This document shows, in pieces, positions 35,388 to 42,869 of a stretch of 64,000 bases of DNA. The stretch is from Gluconacetobacter johannae (GTDB lineage Bacteria; Pseudomonadota; Alphaproteobacteria; Acetobacterales; Acetobacteraceae): NCBI RefSeq assembly GCF_014174305.1, contig NZ_JABEQH010000005.1:62001-126000 (forward strand), read 5' to 3'. A program made the translations under genes and the position numbers. Under the pieces are notes generated by a model, which worked only from the letters and a program-made list of their open reading frames with translations, searched no databases and was not told the origin of the DNA. The stretch's first letter is position 1. Every line of letters starts with the position of its first letter.

Positions 35388-36505
35388 CCGGCGAGTTCGC
35401 CTTCCGGGGTGTGGTCCGCACCGCCGCCGCCGTGCTCGTCGTCGCGGCCCTGCTGGCGCTGGGCAGCCTGCTGCCCGCGTCGAACCCGCTGAGCGTCTCG
35501 CCCTTCGTCGTGACGCTGGCCGGCAAATATCTTGCCTATGCGATGCTGGCGCTGGCGGTGGATCTGGTCTGGGGCTTCGTGGGCATCCTCACACTCGGCC
35601 ATGCGGCGTTCTTCGCGCTGGGCGGCTATGCCATGGGCATGTACCTGGTGCGCGAGATCGGGGCGCGGGGGGTATATGGCAACCCCGACCTGCCGGATTT
35701 CATGGTGTTCCTGTCCTGGAAATCGCTGCCGTGGTACTGGTGGGGGTCGGACCATGTCCTCGTGGCGGCGGTGCTGGTCCTGGCCGTGCCGGGCGCGCTG
35801 GCCGCATTGTTCGGCTGGCTGGCCTTTCGCTCGCGCGTGGGGGGGGTCTATCTGTCGATCATCACCCAGGCCCTGACCTATGCGCTGATGCTGGCCTTTT
35901 TCCAGAACGGGCTGGGCTTCGGCGGCAATAACGGCCTGACCGATTTCAAGGACGTCCTGGGCTTCGACCTGCACCAGCCGGGAACGCGCGCGGGGCTGCT
36001 GATAATCAGCGCGCTGGTGCTGGCGGGGGCGATGCTGGCGACCCGCGCGCTGGTCGGCGGTCGCTTCGGGCGCCTGCTGATCGCGGTGCGCGATGCCCAG
36101 AGCCGCACGCGCTTCCTGGGCTATCGTCCCGACCAGGTGAAGCTGCTGGTCTGGGTGGCCTCGGCCCTGATCGCGGCCGTGGGCGGCGCGCTGTACGTGC
36201 TTCAGGTCGGCATCATCAATCCGGGCGAGTTCGCGCCCGCCAACTCGATCGAATCCGTGATCTGGGTGGCGGTGGGCGGGCGCGGCACGCTGTCGGGCGC
36301 GGTGATCGGCGCGGTGCTGGTCAATCTGGGCAAGACGCTGTTCACCGCGTGGCTGCCCGAACTGTGGCTCTATGGCCTTGGCGCGCTGTTTATCGCGACG
36401 ACGCTGTTCCTGCCTCAGGGGCTGGTGGGGCTGGGGCGCCATATTAACCGCCGGCGCGACGAGGTGACGCCCGAAGTCACCCGCCCGGCAGGAGACGCGG
36501 CATGA
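35384..36505 (+). CDS. urtC: Urea ABC transporter, permease UrtC
   Basis: A 373-residue LivM-type permease that pairs with UrtB. Visible family segments are MLALAVDLVWGFVGILTLGHAAFFALGGYAMGMYL, FFQNGLGFGGNNGLTDFKD and RFGRLLIAVRDAQSRTRFLGYRPDQVKL. The start ATG overlaps the urtB stop (ATGA). Length and helix number are normal. Confidence 0.95.
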   Translation: MTGEFAFRGVVRTAAAVLVVAALLALGSLLPASNPLSVSPFVVTLAGKYLAYAMLALAVDLVWGFVGILTLGHAAFFALGGYAMGMYLVREIGARGVYGNPDLPDFMVFLSWKSLPWYWWGSDHVLVAAVLVLAVPGALAALFGWLAFRSRVGGVYLSIITQALTYALMLAFFQNGLGFGGNNGLTDFKDVLGFDLHQPGTRAGLLIISALVLAGAMLATRALVGGRFGRLLIAVRDAQSRTRFLGYRPDQVKLLVWVASALIAAVGGALYVLQVGIINPGEFAPANSIESVIWVAVGGRGTLSGAVIGAVLVNLGKTLFTAWLPELWLYGLGALFIATTLFLPQGLVGLGRHINRRRDEVTPEVTRPAGDAA

Positions 36506-37242
36506 GTGGCGAAGCCCTTCTGGAACTGCGCGGGGTTTCGGTCACCTTCGATGGCTTCCGGGCGATCAACGACCTGTCGCTCAGCCTGCGGCAGGGCGAG
36601 ATGCGCGCCATCGTCGGGCCCAACGGCGCGGGCAAGACGACGATGATGGACATCATCACCGGCAAGACGCGCCCCGACACCGGTGTCGTCCGGTTCGCCG
36701 GCCATGATCTGACGAAGCGCGACGAGGCCGCGATCGCGCGGCTGGGCATCGGCCGCAAGTTCCAGAAGCCGACCGTCTTCGAGGCGCTGTCGGTGCGCGA
36801 CAACCTGCTGCTCTCGCTCAAGGGGCTGCGTTCGCCGTTTGCGCTGTTGCTGGCGCGCGAGACGGCGGAGGAGGCAGGGCGCATCGACGCGCTGCTTGGC
36901 ATCACGCGGCTTGCCCCGCATGCGCGCGTGCAGGCGGGGGGGCTCAGCCACGGGCAGAAGCAGTGGCTGGAGATCGGGATGCTGCTGGGGCAGGAGCCGC
37001 AGCTTCTGCTGGTGGACGAGCCGGTGGCCGGCATGACCGATGCCGAGACGATGGCGACGGCGGACCTGCTGCGGGACATCAACCGCACGCGCAGCGTCGT
37101 GGTGGTCGAACATGACATGGAATTCGTGCGCGCGCTGGGCGTCGGCGTGACGGTGCTGCACGAGGGGTCGGTCCTGGCCGAGGGGGCGCTCGAGGCCGTG
37201 AGCGCCGACCCGCGCGTGATCGACGTCTATCTGGGGCGGTGA
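36502..37242 (+). CDS. urtD: Urea ABC transporter, ATPase UrtD
   Basis: A 246-residue ABC ATPase. Walker A is GPNGAGKTT, the signature region is GGLSHGQKQWLEIG, Walker B is LLLVDEPVAGM and the switch His is in VVVEHDMEFV. The LSHGQKQWLEIGM form of the signature is typical of UrtD. It overlaps urtC by 4 nt and is followed by urtE. Confidence 0.96.
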   Translation: MSGEALLELRGVSVTFDGFRAINDLSLSLRQGEMRAIVGPNGAGKTTMMDIITGKTRPDTGVVRFAGHDLTKRDEAAIARLGIGRKFQKPTVFEALSVRDNLLLSLKGLRSPFALLLARETAEEAGRIDALLGITRLAPHARVQAGGLSHGQKQWLEIGMLLGQEPQLLLVDEPVAGMTDAETMATADLLRDINRTRSVVVVEHDMEFVRALGVGVTVLHEGSVLAEGALEAVSADPRVIDVYLGR

Positions 37243-37253
37243 GGGACATCGGC

Positions 37254-37949
37254 ATGCTCAGGGTCGAGGATATCCGCCTTCATTACGGTGCGGCGATCGC
37301 GCTGCGGGGGGTCTCGCTGGAGGCGCATCCGGGGGCCGTCACGTGCCTGCTGGGCCGCAACGGCGTGGGCAAGACCAGCGTCCTGCGCGCGGTCACGGGC
37401 ATGCACGCCGTCTCGTCGGGCCGCATCCTGTGGGAGGGGGAGGACATCACGACCCTGCCCGCCTACGAGCGGGCGCGACGCGGCATCGCCACCGTGCCGC
37501 AGGGCCGCGACATCTTTCCGCTGCTGACCGTGCGGGAGAATCTCGAGACGGGCTTCGGTCTGCTTCCGCGCGGACAGCGCAAGGTGCCCGACGCGATTTT
37601 CGAGACGTTCCCGGTGCTGGCGCAGATGCTCAACCGGCGCGGGGGCGATCTTTCGGGCGGGCAGCAGCAGCAGCTCGCCATCGCCCGCGCGCTGGTCATC
37701 CGGCCCCGCCTGCTGGTGCTGGACGAGCCGACGGAAGGCATCCAGCCCAGCATCATCAAGGATATCGGCGCCGTCATCGCCCTGCTGCGGCAGCGGGGCG
37801 ACATGGCGATTTTGCTGGTGGAGCAATATTTCGACTTCGCCTATGCGCTGGCCCAGTCCGTCGTCGTGCTCGATCGCGGGCAGGTGGTGGCGTCCGGCGC
37901 GGTCGATACGCTGGATGCCGACACCATCCGGGCCCATGTCGCCATCTGA
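37254..37949 (+). CDS. urtE: Urea ABC transporter, ATPase UrtE
   Basis: A 231-residue ABC ATPase with Walker A GRNGVGKTS, signature LSGGQQQQLAIARAL, Walker B LLVLDEPTEGIQPSI and switch His replaced by Gln in LLVEQYFDFA, as usual for LivF/UrtE proteins. I start it at ATG 37254, with GAGGGA about 7 nt upstream; GTG 37239 overlaps the urtD stop and would add five residues. It overlaps the molybdoenzyme gene by 14 nt. Confidence 0.95.
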   Translation: MLRVEDIRLHYGAAIALRGVSLEAHPGAVTCLLGRNGVGKTSVLRAVTGMHAVSSGRILWEGEDITTLPAYERARRGIATVPQGRDIFPLLTVRENLETGFGLLPRGQRKVPDAIFETFPVLAQMLNRRGGDLSGGQQQQLAIARALVIRPRLLVLDEPTEGIQPSIIKDIGAVIALLRQRGDMAILLVEQYFDFAYALAQSVVVLDRGQVVASGAVDTLDADTIRAHVAI

Positions 37950-40089
37950 CGGACCGGGCTGCCTGACGCGCCGCCGCCTGCTGGCCGGCGGCGGCCTGGT
38001 GCTGGCCTTTGCCGCCGCGCCACGGGCGCGGGCGGACAGTCTGGCGCGGCCGGACGTCGGCCCGGTGGCGCTGGGCGGCTTCGTCCGGATTGGCGTGGAC
38101 GACACGATTTCCCTCGTCGTGCCGAATATCGAGATGGGTCAGGGCATCTACACCGCCGAGGCGATGCTGATCGCCGAGGAACTCGAAGTCACGCTGGAGC
38201 AGGTGCGGGTCGTGACCGCCCTGCCGCAGGATCTGCCGGCCGCGCCGCCGGAGCTGCTGCGGAGCTTGTCGACCGGGGGGTCGAAATCGATCCGCAAGGG
38301 GTGGCGTTCGTTGCGCGAGGCCGGGGCGGCGGCGCGACTGATGCTGCTGACTGCCGCGGCCGGGCGCTGGGGCGTGCCGGTGGAGGCGTTGCGCGCGCAG
38401 GCCGGTGTCGTGTCCTGCCCGTCGCGGGGATTGGAAGCACGCTACGGCGCCCTGGCGGAGGCCGCCGGCGCGCTGCCGGTGCCGACGGCCGTGCCGCTGC
38501 GCGCGCGGGCGGCGTGGCGGTTGATCGGCCGGCCCGTCCCGCGTCTGGACGTGCCGGACAAGACGACGGGGCGGGCGATGTTCGGCATCGACCTGCAGGT
38601 GCCCGACATGGGCTACGGCGCCGTGACGGCCTGTCCGGTGCCGGGCGGCACGCTGGCGCGGATGAACGAGGCGGCCGCCCGCGCCGTGCCGGGCGTGACG
38701 GATGTCGTCAGCATCGGAACCGCCGTCTGCGTGGTCGCCCGGCGGTACTGGGCCGCGCAAAAGGGGCTGGCGGCCCTCGATCCGCAATGGGACGGCGGGG
38801 CGAACGCCCATCTGTCGTCGGCCGACCTCATGCAGGCCCTGCGCCAGGGCGCGGCAGGGGGCACGGCGGTCATCGCACGGGATGCCGAGGGGATCGACGC
38901 GGCGCTGTCAGGGGGCGTGAAGCGGGTCGAGGCGGTGTATGAGCTGCCCTTCCTGGCGCATGCCGCCATGGAGCCGATCAACGTGACACTCCATCTGCGC
39001 GCCGACGGCTGCGACGTCTGGGCGGGCACGCAGGTGCCGACGCGCGCGCGTCAGGTGGTGGCCCAGCTGGCCGGCCTGCCGCCCGAGCGGGTCGCCATCC
39101 ACAACCAGATGATCGGGGGCGGCTTCGGGCGGAGGCTGGCCACGGATTCGATCGAACAGGCCGTCCGCTTCGCGCGGCATCTGTCACGGCCGGTCAAATT
39201 CATCTGGAGCCGCGAGGAGGACATCCGCCAGGATCGTTTCCGCCCGGCCTATTGCGACCGGATGGCGGCGTCGCTGGGGGCGGATGGCCTGCCGCGCGCC
39301 TGGGTCCATCACGTCACGGGCGCGTCGGTGGTCGACCGGTTCATGCCCGGCGGCCTTCCGGCGGGGCAGCTCGACCATGACGCCGTCGCGGGCGCAGTGG
39401 ACACGCCCTACGACCTCGGGCGCATGCGGGTGATGTGGACGCGGGTCGATCCGCCGGTCGAAATCGGCTGGTGGCGGGGCGTGGGGCCGGCGCACAATGC
39501 CTATGTGGTCGAGAGTTTCATCGACGAACTGGCCGAGGCCGCGGGGGTGGATCCCGTCGAGTACCGGCGGCGTCTGCTGGGGAAAAATCCCCGGTCGCGC
39601 GCCGTCCTCGACCGCGTGGCGCATGAGGCCGGATGGGGCGGTCCGCTCCCGCCCGGAACAGGGCGGGGCGTCTCGCTGCACAATGCGTTCGGGTCCTGTT
39701 GTGCCGCGATCGTGGAGGTTTCGGCCACGCTGGAGGGGGCGTTGCGGATCGTGCGGGCCACGGTCGCGGTCGATTGCGGTGTCGTGGTCAATCCGGACAC
39801 GGTGCGCGCGCAGATTCAGGGCGGGTTGCTCTTCGGGTTTTCGGCGGCGCTCTATGGCGAGATCACGTTTGCGAACGGACGTGTCGAGCAGAGCAATTTT
39901 CATGATTACCGTGTGATGCAGATCAATGAGTGTCCGGCCATCGCGATCTCGATCATCCCCAGCGACGAACCGCCGGGCGGCATTGGCGAGGTCGGCACGG
40001 TGTCGGCCTTTCCCGCCCTGGGCAACGCGATTTACGCCGCAACAGGGCAACGGCGGCGGCGTTATCCGTTCGCGAAGCCCGCGGCCTGA
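37936..40089 (+). CDS. Exported molybdenum hydroxylase large subunit (aldehyde/isoquinoline oxidoreductase type)
   Basis: A 717-residue xanthine-oxidase-family large subunit resembling IorB and membrane-side aldehyde dehydrogenases. A twin-arginine leader (LTRRRLLAGGGLVLAFAAA) marks export through Tat. Molybdopterin-binding parts are IEMGQGIYTAEAMLIAEELE, MIGGGFGRR and RGVGPAHNAYVVESFIDELA, and the catalytic glutamate lies in GGIGEVGTVSAF near the end. Partner genes usually needed for activity (a 2Fe-2S subunit and often a cytochrome c) are not next to it. The ATG lies within urtE, so it is transcribed with the urea transporter. It may oxidise the aldehyde formed by the amine dehydrogenase; this is inference. 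Confidence 0.85.
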   Translation: MSPSDGPGCLTRRRLLAGGGLVLAFAAAPRARADSLARPDVGPVALGGFVRIGVDDTISLVVPNIEMGQGIYTAEAMLIAEELEVTLEQVRVVTALPQDLPAAPPELLRSLSTGGSKSIRKGWRSLREAGAAARLMLLTAAAGRWGVPVEALRAQAGVVSCPSRGLEARYGALAEAAGALPVPTAVPLRARAAWRLIGRPVPRLDVPDKTTGRAMFGIDLQVPDMGYGAVTACPVPGGTLARMNEAAARAVPGVTDVVSIGTAVCVVARRYWAAQKGLAALDPQWDGGANAHLSSADLMQALRQGAAGGTAVIARDAEGIDAALSGGVKRVEAVYELPFLAHAAMEPINVTLHLRADGCDVWAGTQVPTRARQVVAQLAGLPPERVAIHNQMIGGGFGRRLATDSIEQAVRFARHLSRPVKFIWSREEDIRQDRFRPAYCDRMAASLGADGLPRAWVHHVTGASVVDRFMPGGLPAGQLDHDAVAGAVDTPYDLGRMRVMWTRVDPPVEIGWWRGVGPAHNAYVVESFIDELAEAAGVDPVEYRRRLLGKNPRSRAVLDRVAHEAGWGGPLPPGTGRGVSLHNAFGSCCAAIVEVSATLEGALRIVRATVAVDCGVVVNPDTVRAQIQGGLLFGFSAALYGEITFANGRVEQSNFHDYRVMQINECPAIAISIIPSDEPPGGIGEVGTVSAFPALGNAIYAATGQRRRRYPFAKPAA

Positions 40090-40234
40090 CCGTCGAGGGC
40101 TGCGCGTCGCGCCGGGGCGCATGAAGACCCTGGCTGCAGGAAGATGGGGAACCTCCGCCGCCGGTTGAGCCGTTATGCCCGATGCCGTCCCCAGCCGGGA
40201 GGCGGGGTGTATCGTTTCTTCCAGGGAGACGCAT

Positions 40235-41473
40235 GTGACGCAGCAGCCCGGTCCGGCCGACGCCAGGGGAGGCGGGCAATTCTGGCGGGCACGCAACTTC
40301 ATGCTCTTTTTCGTGGCCACCAGCGCCTCGACCCTGGGATCGGCCATGGTGTCGGTCGCATTGACGTTCGCCGTGCTGTCGCATGGACATTCGGCGATGA
40401 TCCTGGGGGTGGTCCTTGCCGCGCAGGCCGCCCCGGTGGTGGTGCTGATGGTTCCGGCGGGGGCGGTCGCGGACCTGTGGCCACGGCGTTCGCTGATGGT
40501 GGGGGCGGATCTGCTTCGCTGTGCGAGCCAGGGGCTGACGGCGGTGCTGATGGCGGGCGCCCATCCCTCGGTCGCCGCCCTGGTGGCCCTGGTCGCGCTT
40601 GTCGGGATCGGCAATGCCTTCTACGGCCCCGCGGAAAGCGGCCTGATTCCCGTGCTGGCGCGGCCGGAGGATCTGCGTCGGGTCAATAGCCTGCTGAGTC
40701 TCTCCGGTTCGATCACCGCGATATTGGGGCCGTCCCTGGGCGGCATGCTGGTGGCCGTCGGAAGCGCCCCGATCGCCATCGGCTGTGATGCGCTGACCTA
40801 TGCCGTCAGCGCCACCTGCCTGTCGTTCATGCGTACCATGCGCCCGACCCGGCGGGCCGCGACGCCCTTTCATACCCACCTCCTGACCGGCTGGCGCGAA
40901 TTCCATCGGCGGCGTTGGCTGATCCTGATGACGGCGCAGTATGGGATCCTGAATCTGGCGGCGTTCGCGCCGTTCCTGATCCTGGGCCCGGTCTCGCTGG
41001 CCGGCACGCCACATGGCGCCCGCTCGTGGGGCATCATTTCCTCCGCCGTCGGCATCGGCGGCATTGTCGGCGGGGTCATCATCCTGTTCTGGCGGGCCTC
41101 CCGCCCGCTGATCCTGTACGAACTGGCTGCCTCCGCGCTGATCGTTCCGCTGTTCCTGCTGGCCCGGCAGGCGCCTGTTCCCGTCGTGGCCCTGGGGGGG
41201 ATCGCCTTTGGCGCCGGGATGGTGATCCTGAACCTTGTGGCGCAGACCACGATCCAGAGGCAGGTGCCCGAGGAGGCCCTGTCGCGGATCAACGCCCTGT
41301 TCGGCCTGGTCGCGCAGGGGCTGACGCCGCTCAGCTACGCCATGTGCGGCTTCCTGGCCCGGAGCGTGGGCACGAAGCCCGTGTTGGTGGCGGGCTGCGT
41401 CGTGGTCGGCGCCAGTGTCGTGGTTCTGCTGATGTGCCGGGAAACCTGGCAGTTGAGGGATGTGCCCGCCTGA
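40235..41473 (+). CDS. MFS exporter, EntS-like
   Basis: A 412-residue major facilitator protein of the MFS_3/EntS group, with about twelve helices. Segments include FWRARNFMLFFVATSASTLGSAM at the start, PAGAVADLWPRRSLMVGADLLR (the A-motif) and NAFYGPAESGLIPVL. These proteins usually export siderophores, drugs or other small molecules. The start GTG 40235 has GGGAG 6 nt upstream; ATG 40175 in the same frame lacks a ribosome site. It begins about 145 bp after the molybdoenzyme gene, probably with its own promoter. Confidence 0.85.
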   Translation: MTQQPGPADARGGGQFWRARNFMLFFVATSASTLGSAMVSVALTFAVLSHGHSAMILGVVLAAQAAPVVVLMVPAGAVADLWPRRSLMVGADLLRCASQGLTAVLMAGAHPSVAALVALVALVGIGNAFYGPAESGLIPVLARPEDLRRVNSLLSLSGSITAILGPSLGGMLVAVGSAPIAIGCDALTYAVSATCLSFMRTMRPTRRAATPFHTHLLTGWREFHRRRWLILMTAQYGILNLAAFAPFLILGPVSLAGTPHGARSWGIISSAVGIGGIVGGVIILFWRASRPLILYELAASALIVPLFLLARQAPVPVVALGGIAFGAGMVILNLVAQTTIQRQVPEEALSRINALFGLVAQGLTPLSYAMCGFLARSVGTKPVLVAGCVVVGASVVVLLMCRETWQLRDVPA

Positions 41474-41589
41474 TGGGATGCCCCCGGCCGGCGATGGACC
41501 GATGGGCGTTGCACTGGGCAACCGGTGGCGGGTGAGGGCGTTCATCGCCCTATCCGAAAAGTGGAGGTGCCGGAGGGAGACGTCGAACG

Positions 41590-42168
41590 ATGGTGGCTTC
41601 GGAAATTCTGATCCTGCGCCATGCGGAAAAGCCCGACAAGGACAAGCAGGAGACCGGACTTTCCCCGCAGGGAATGCCCGATGACCGCGCCCTGAGTGCG
41701 CGGGGGTGGCAGCGCGCCGGGGCGCTGGCCGTGCTCCTGGGCCAGGACGGGCGGGTTCGGTCGGATCTGCCCAGCCCCAGGAAAATCTACGCATCCGCCT
41801 GCCGCGAAGGGGGAGGGCGCAGCAATCGTCCCGAGCAGACGGTATCGCCGCTCGCGGCACGGCTGTCCCTGGGGGTGAGGCTGGACTGGAGCCTGAATAC
41901 GGAAAGGCCATTGGCCGAGGAGTTGCTGCGTCATGAGGGCGCGCAACTGGTTTGCTGGCAACATGAAGGGTTGCCGACGCTGGTCCGTGCCATTGTGGCC
42001 CCGCGTGTTCTCTCCGAGATTCCAGAGGGCTGGACCTGGCCGAAGGCGCGTTTCGACGTGATCTGGCGTCTGCGCCGGCAGACCGCCACGGGAGAGTGGC
42101 GGTTCGCCCAGTACTGCCAGGGGTTGCTGCCGGGCGATGGGGAAAGTCCGTTGGACTTGCGGCTCTGA
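41590..42168 (+). CDS. Histidine phosphatase superfamily-like protein
   Basis: A 192-residue protein starting MVASEILILRHAEKPD, which carries the RHG-like motif RHAEK with the phospho-acceptor His. A later His-Glu pair (CWQHEGLPTLVRA) fits the second catalytic histidine of the family. The SARGWQRAGALAVLL segment is also family-like. Proteins of this kind hydrolyse small phosphoesters, but the natural substrate is unknown. It ends in a palindrome shared with the convergent cysteine hydrolase gene. Confidence 0.75.
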   Translation: MVASEILILRHAEKPDKDKQETGLSPQGMPDDRALSARGWQRAGALAVLLGQDGRVRSDLPSPRKIYASACREGGGRSNRPEQTVSPLAARLSLGVRLDWSLNTERPLAEELLRHEGAQLVCWQHEGLPTLVRAIVAPRVLSEIPEGWTWPKARFDVIWRLRRQTATGEWRFAQYCQGLLPGDGESPLDLRL

Positions 42169-42185
42169 GGGCTGTTCGGCCCTCA
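42166..42185. terminator. Palindrome joining two convergent stop codons
   Basis: TGAGGGC and GCCCTCA form a perfect 7-bp stem with a 6-nt loop. The outer bases are the TGA stop codons of the two convergent genes, so the element serves both directions. No T-run follows, so termination efficiency is uncertain. Confidence 0.4.
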
Positions 42186-42788
42186 CCGCCAGGCGGCGAG
42201 GACGAGATCGGCCGGGGCCGTTTCGATCTGCTGACCATATCGCGTATGATAGACGTGCATCGACGCCTTGTGGGCGGCATCTGACGAACTGCACAGCGCG
42301 TCGGTGACGACGATGGTTCGATAGCCGCGATCAATCGCGCCCAGAACGGTCGCGAGTACGCAGACATCGGTCTCGCCGCCGGTGATGATGAGCGTATCGG
42401 TTCCGCGCGTTCGCAGCCGGGCGTGGAGGGCACCGTCCATCCACGGTGAGTAGACATGTTTGTCGAACACGTCCGCCGGAGGCACGAAACGCGCAAGTTC
42501 CGGCATCAGCTCGATCATGTCCGCACCGAGCCTTTCGATCGTCATGGAAGCCCAGTGCCGGTAATAGCGGCGCCACGTTCCCTGCCCCTCGCCGGGGTGC
42601 GCGGCGGGGATGAAACGGGTGAAAATGGTCTGGGCCGGCGCGTGCGCGACGATCCGTGCCGCGGTCAGACAGATACGGTCCATCCAGGGCGTGTGCCAGT
42701 CCGTCTTTTCCGCGAACAGGCGTTGCATGTCGACGCACAGGTGGATGCAATGTTCGCCAAGGGGACCGTAGCGGATTGCGGTTGACAT
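42183..42788 (-). CDS. Isochorismatase-family cysteine hydrolase
   Basis: A 201-residue cysteine hydrolase. The catalytic triad of the family is visible: Asp in CVDMQRLF, Lys in FDKHVYSPW and Cys in GETDVCVLATVLGA. Enzymes of this group act on amides such as nicotinamide, carbamoyl compounds or N-carbamoylsarcosine, as well as isochorismate. I place the start at ATG 42788 with GGAGG 4 nt upstream; the frame is open further to 42851. It lies 81 nt downstream of the PaoC-type gene and may belong to that operon. Confidence 0.85.
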   Translation of the reverse strand: MSTAIRYGPLGEHCIHLCVDMQRLFAEKTDWHTPWMDRICLTAARIVAHAPAQTIFTRFIPAAHPGEGQGTWRRYYRHWASMTIERLGADMIELMPELARFVPPADVFDKHVYSPWMDGALHARLRTRGTDTLIITGGETDVCVLATVLGAIDRGYRTIVVTDALCSSSDAAHKASMHVYHTRYGQQIETAPADLVLAAWR

Positions 42789-42869
42789 CGCGCCTCCGGA
42801 AATTGCCTCAGAGCACGTCGTGGCCGATAACGAATGCCAGCGTGGAATCACACAGTACGCACCATCCGG

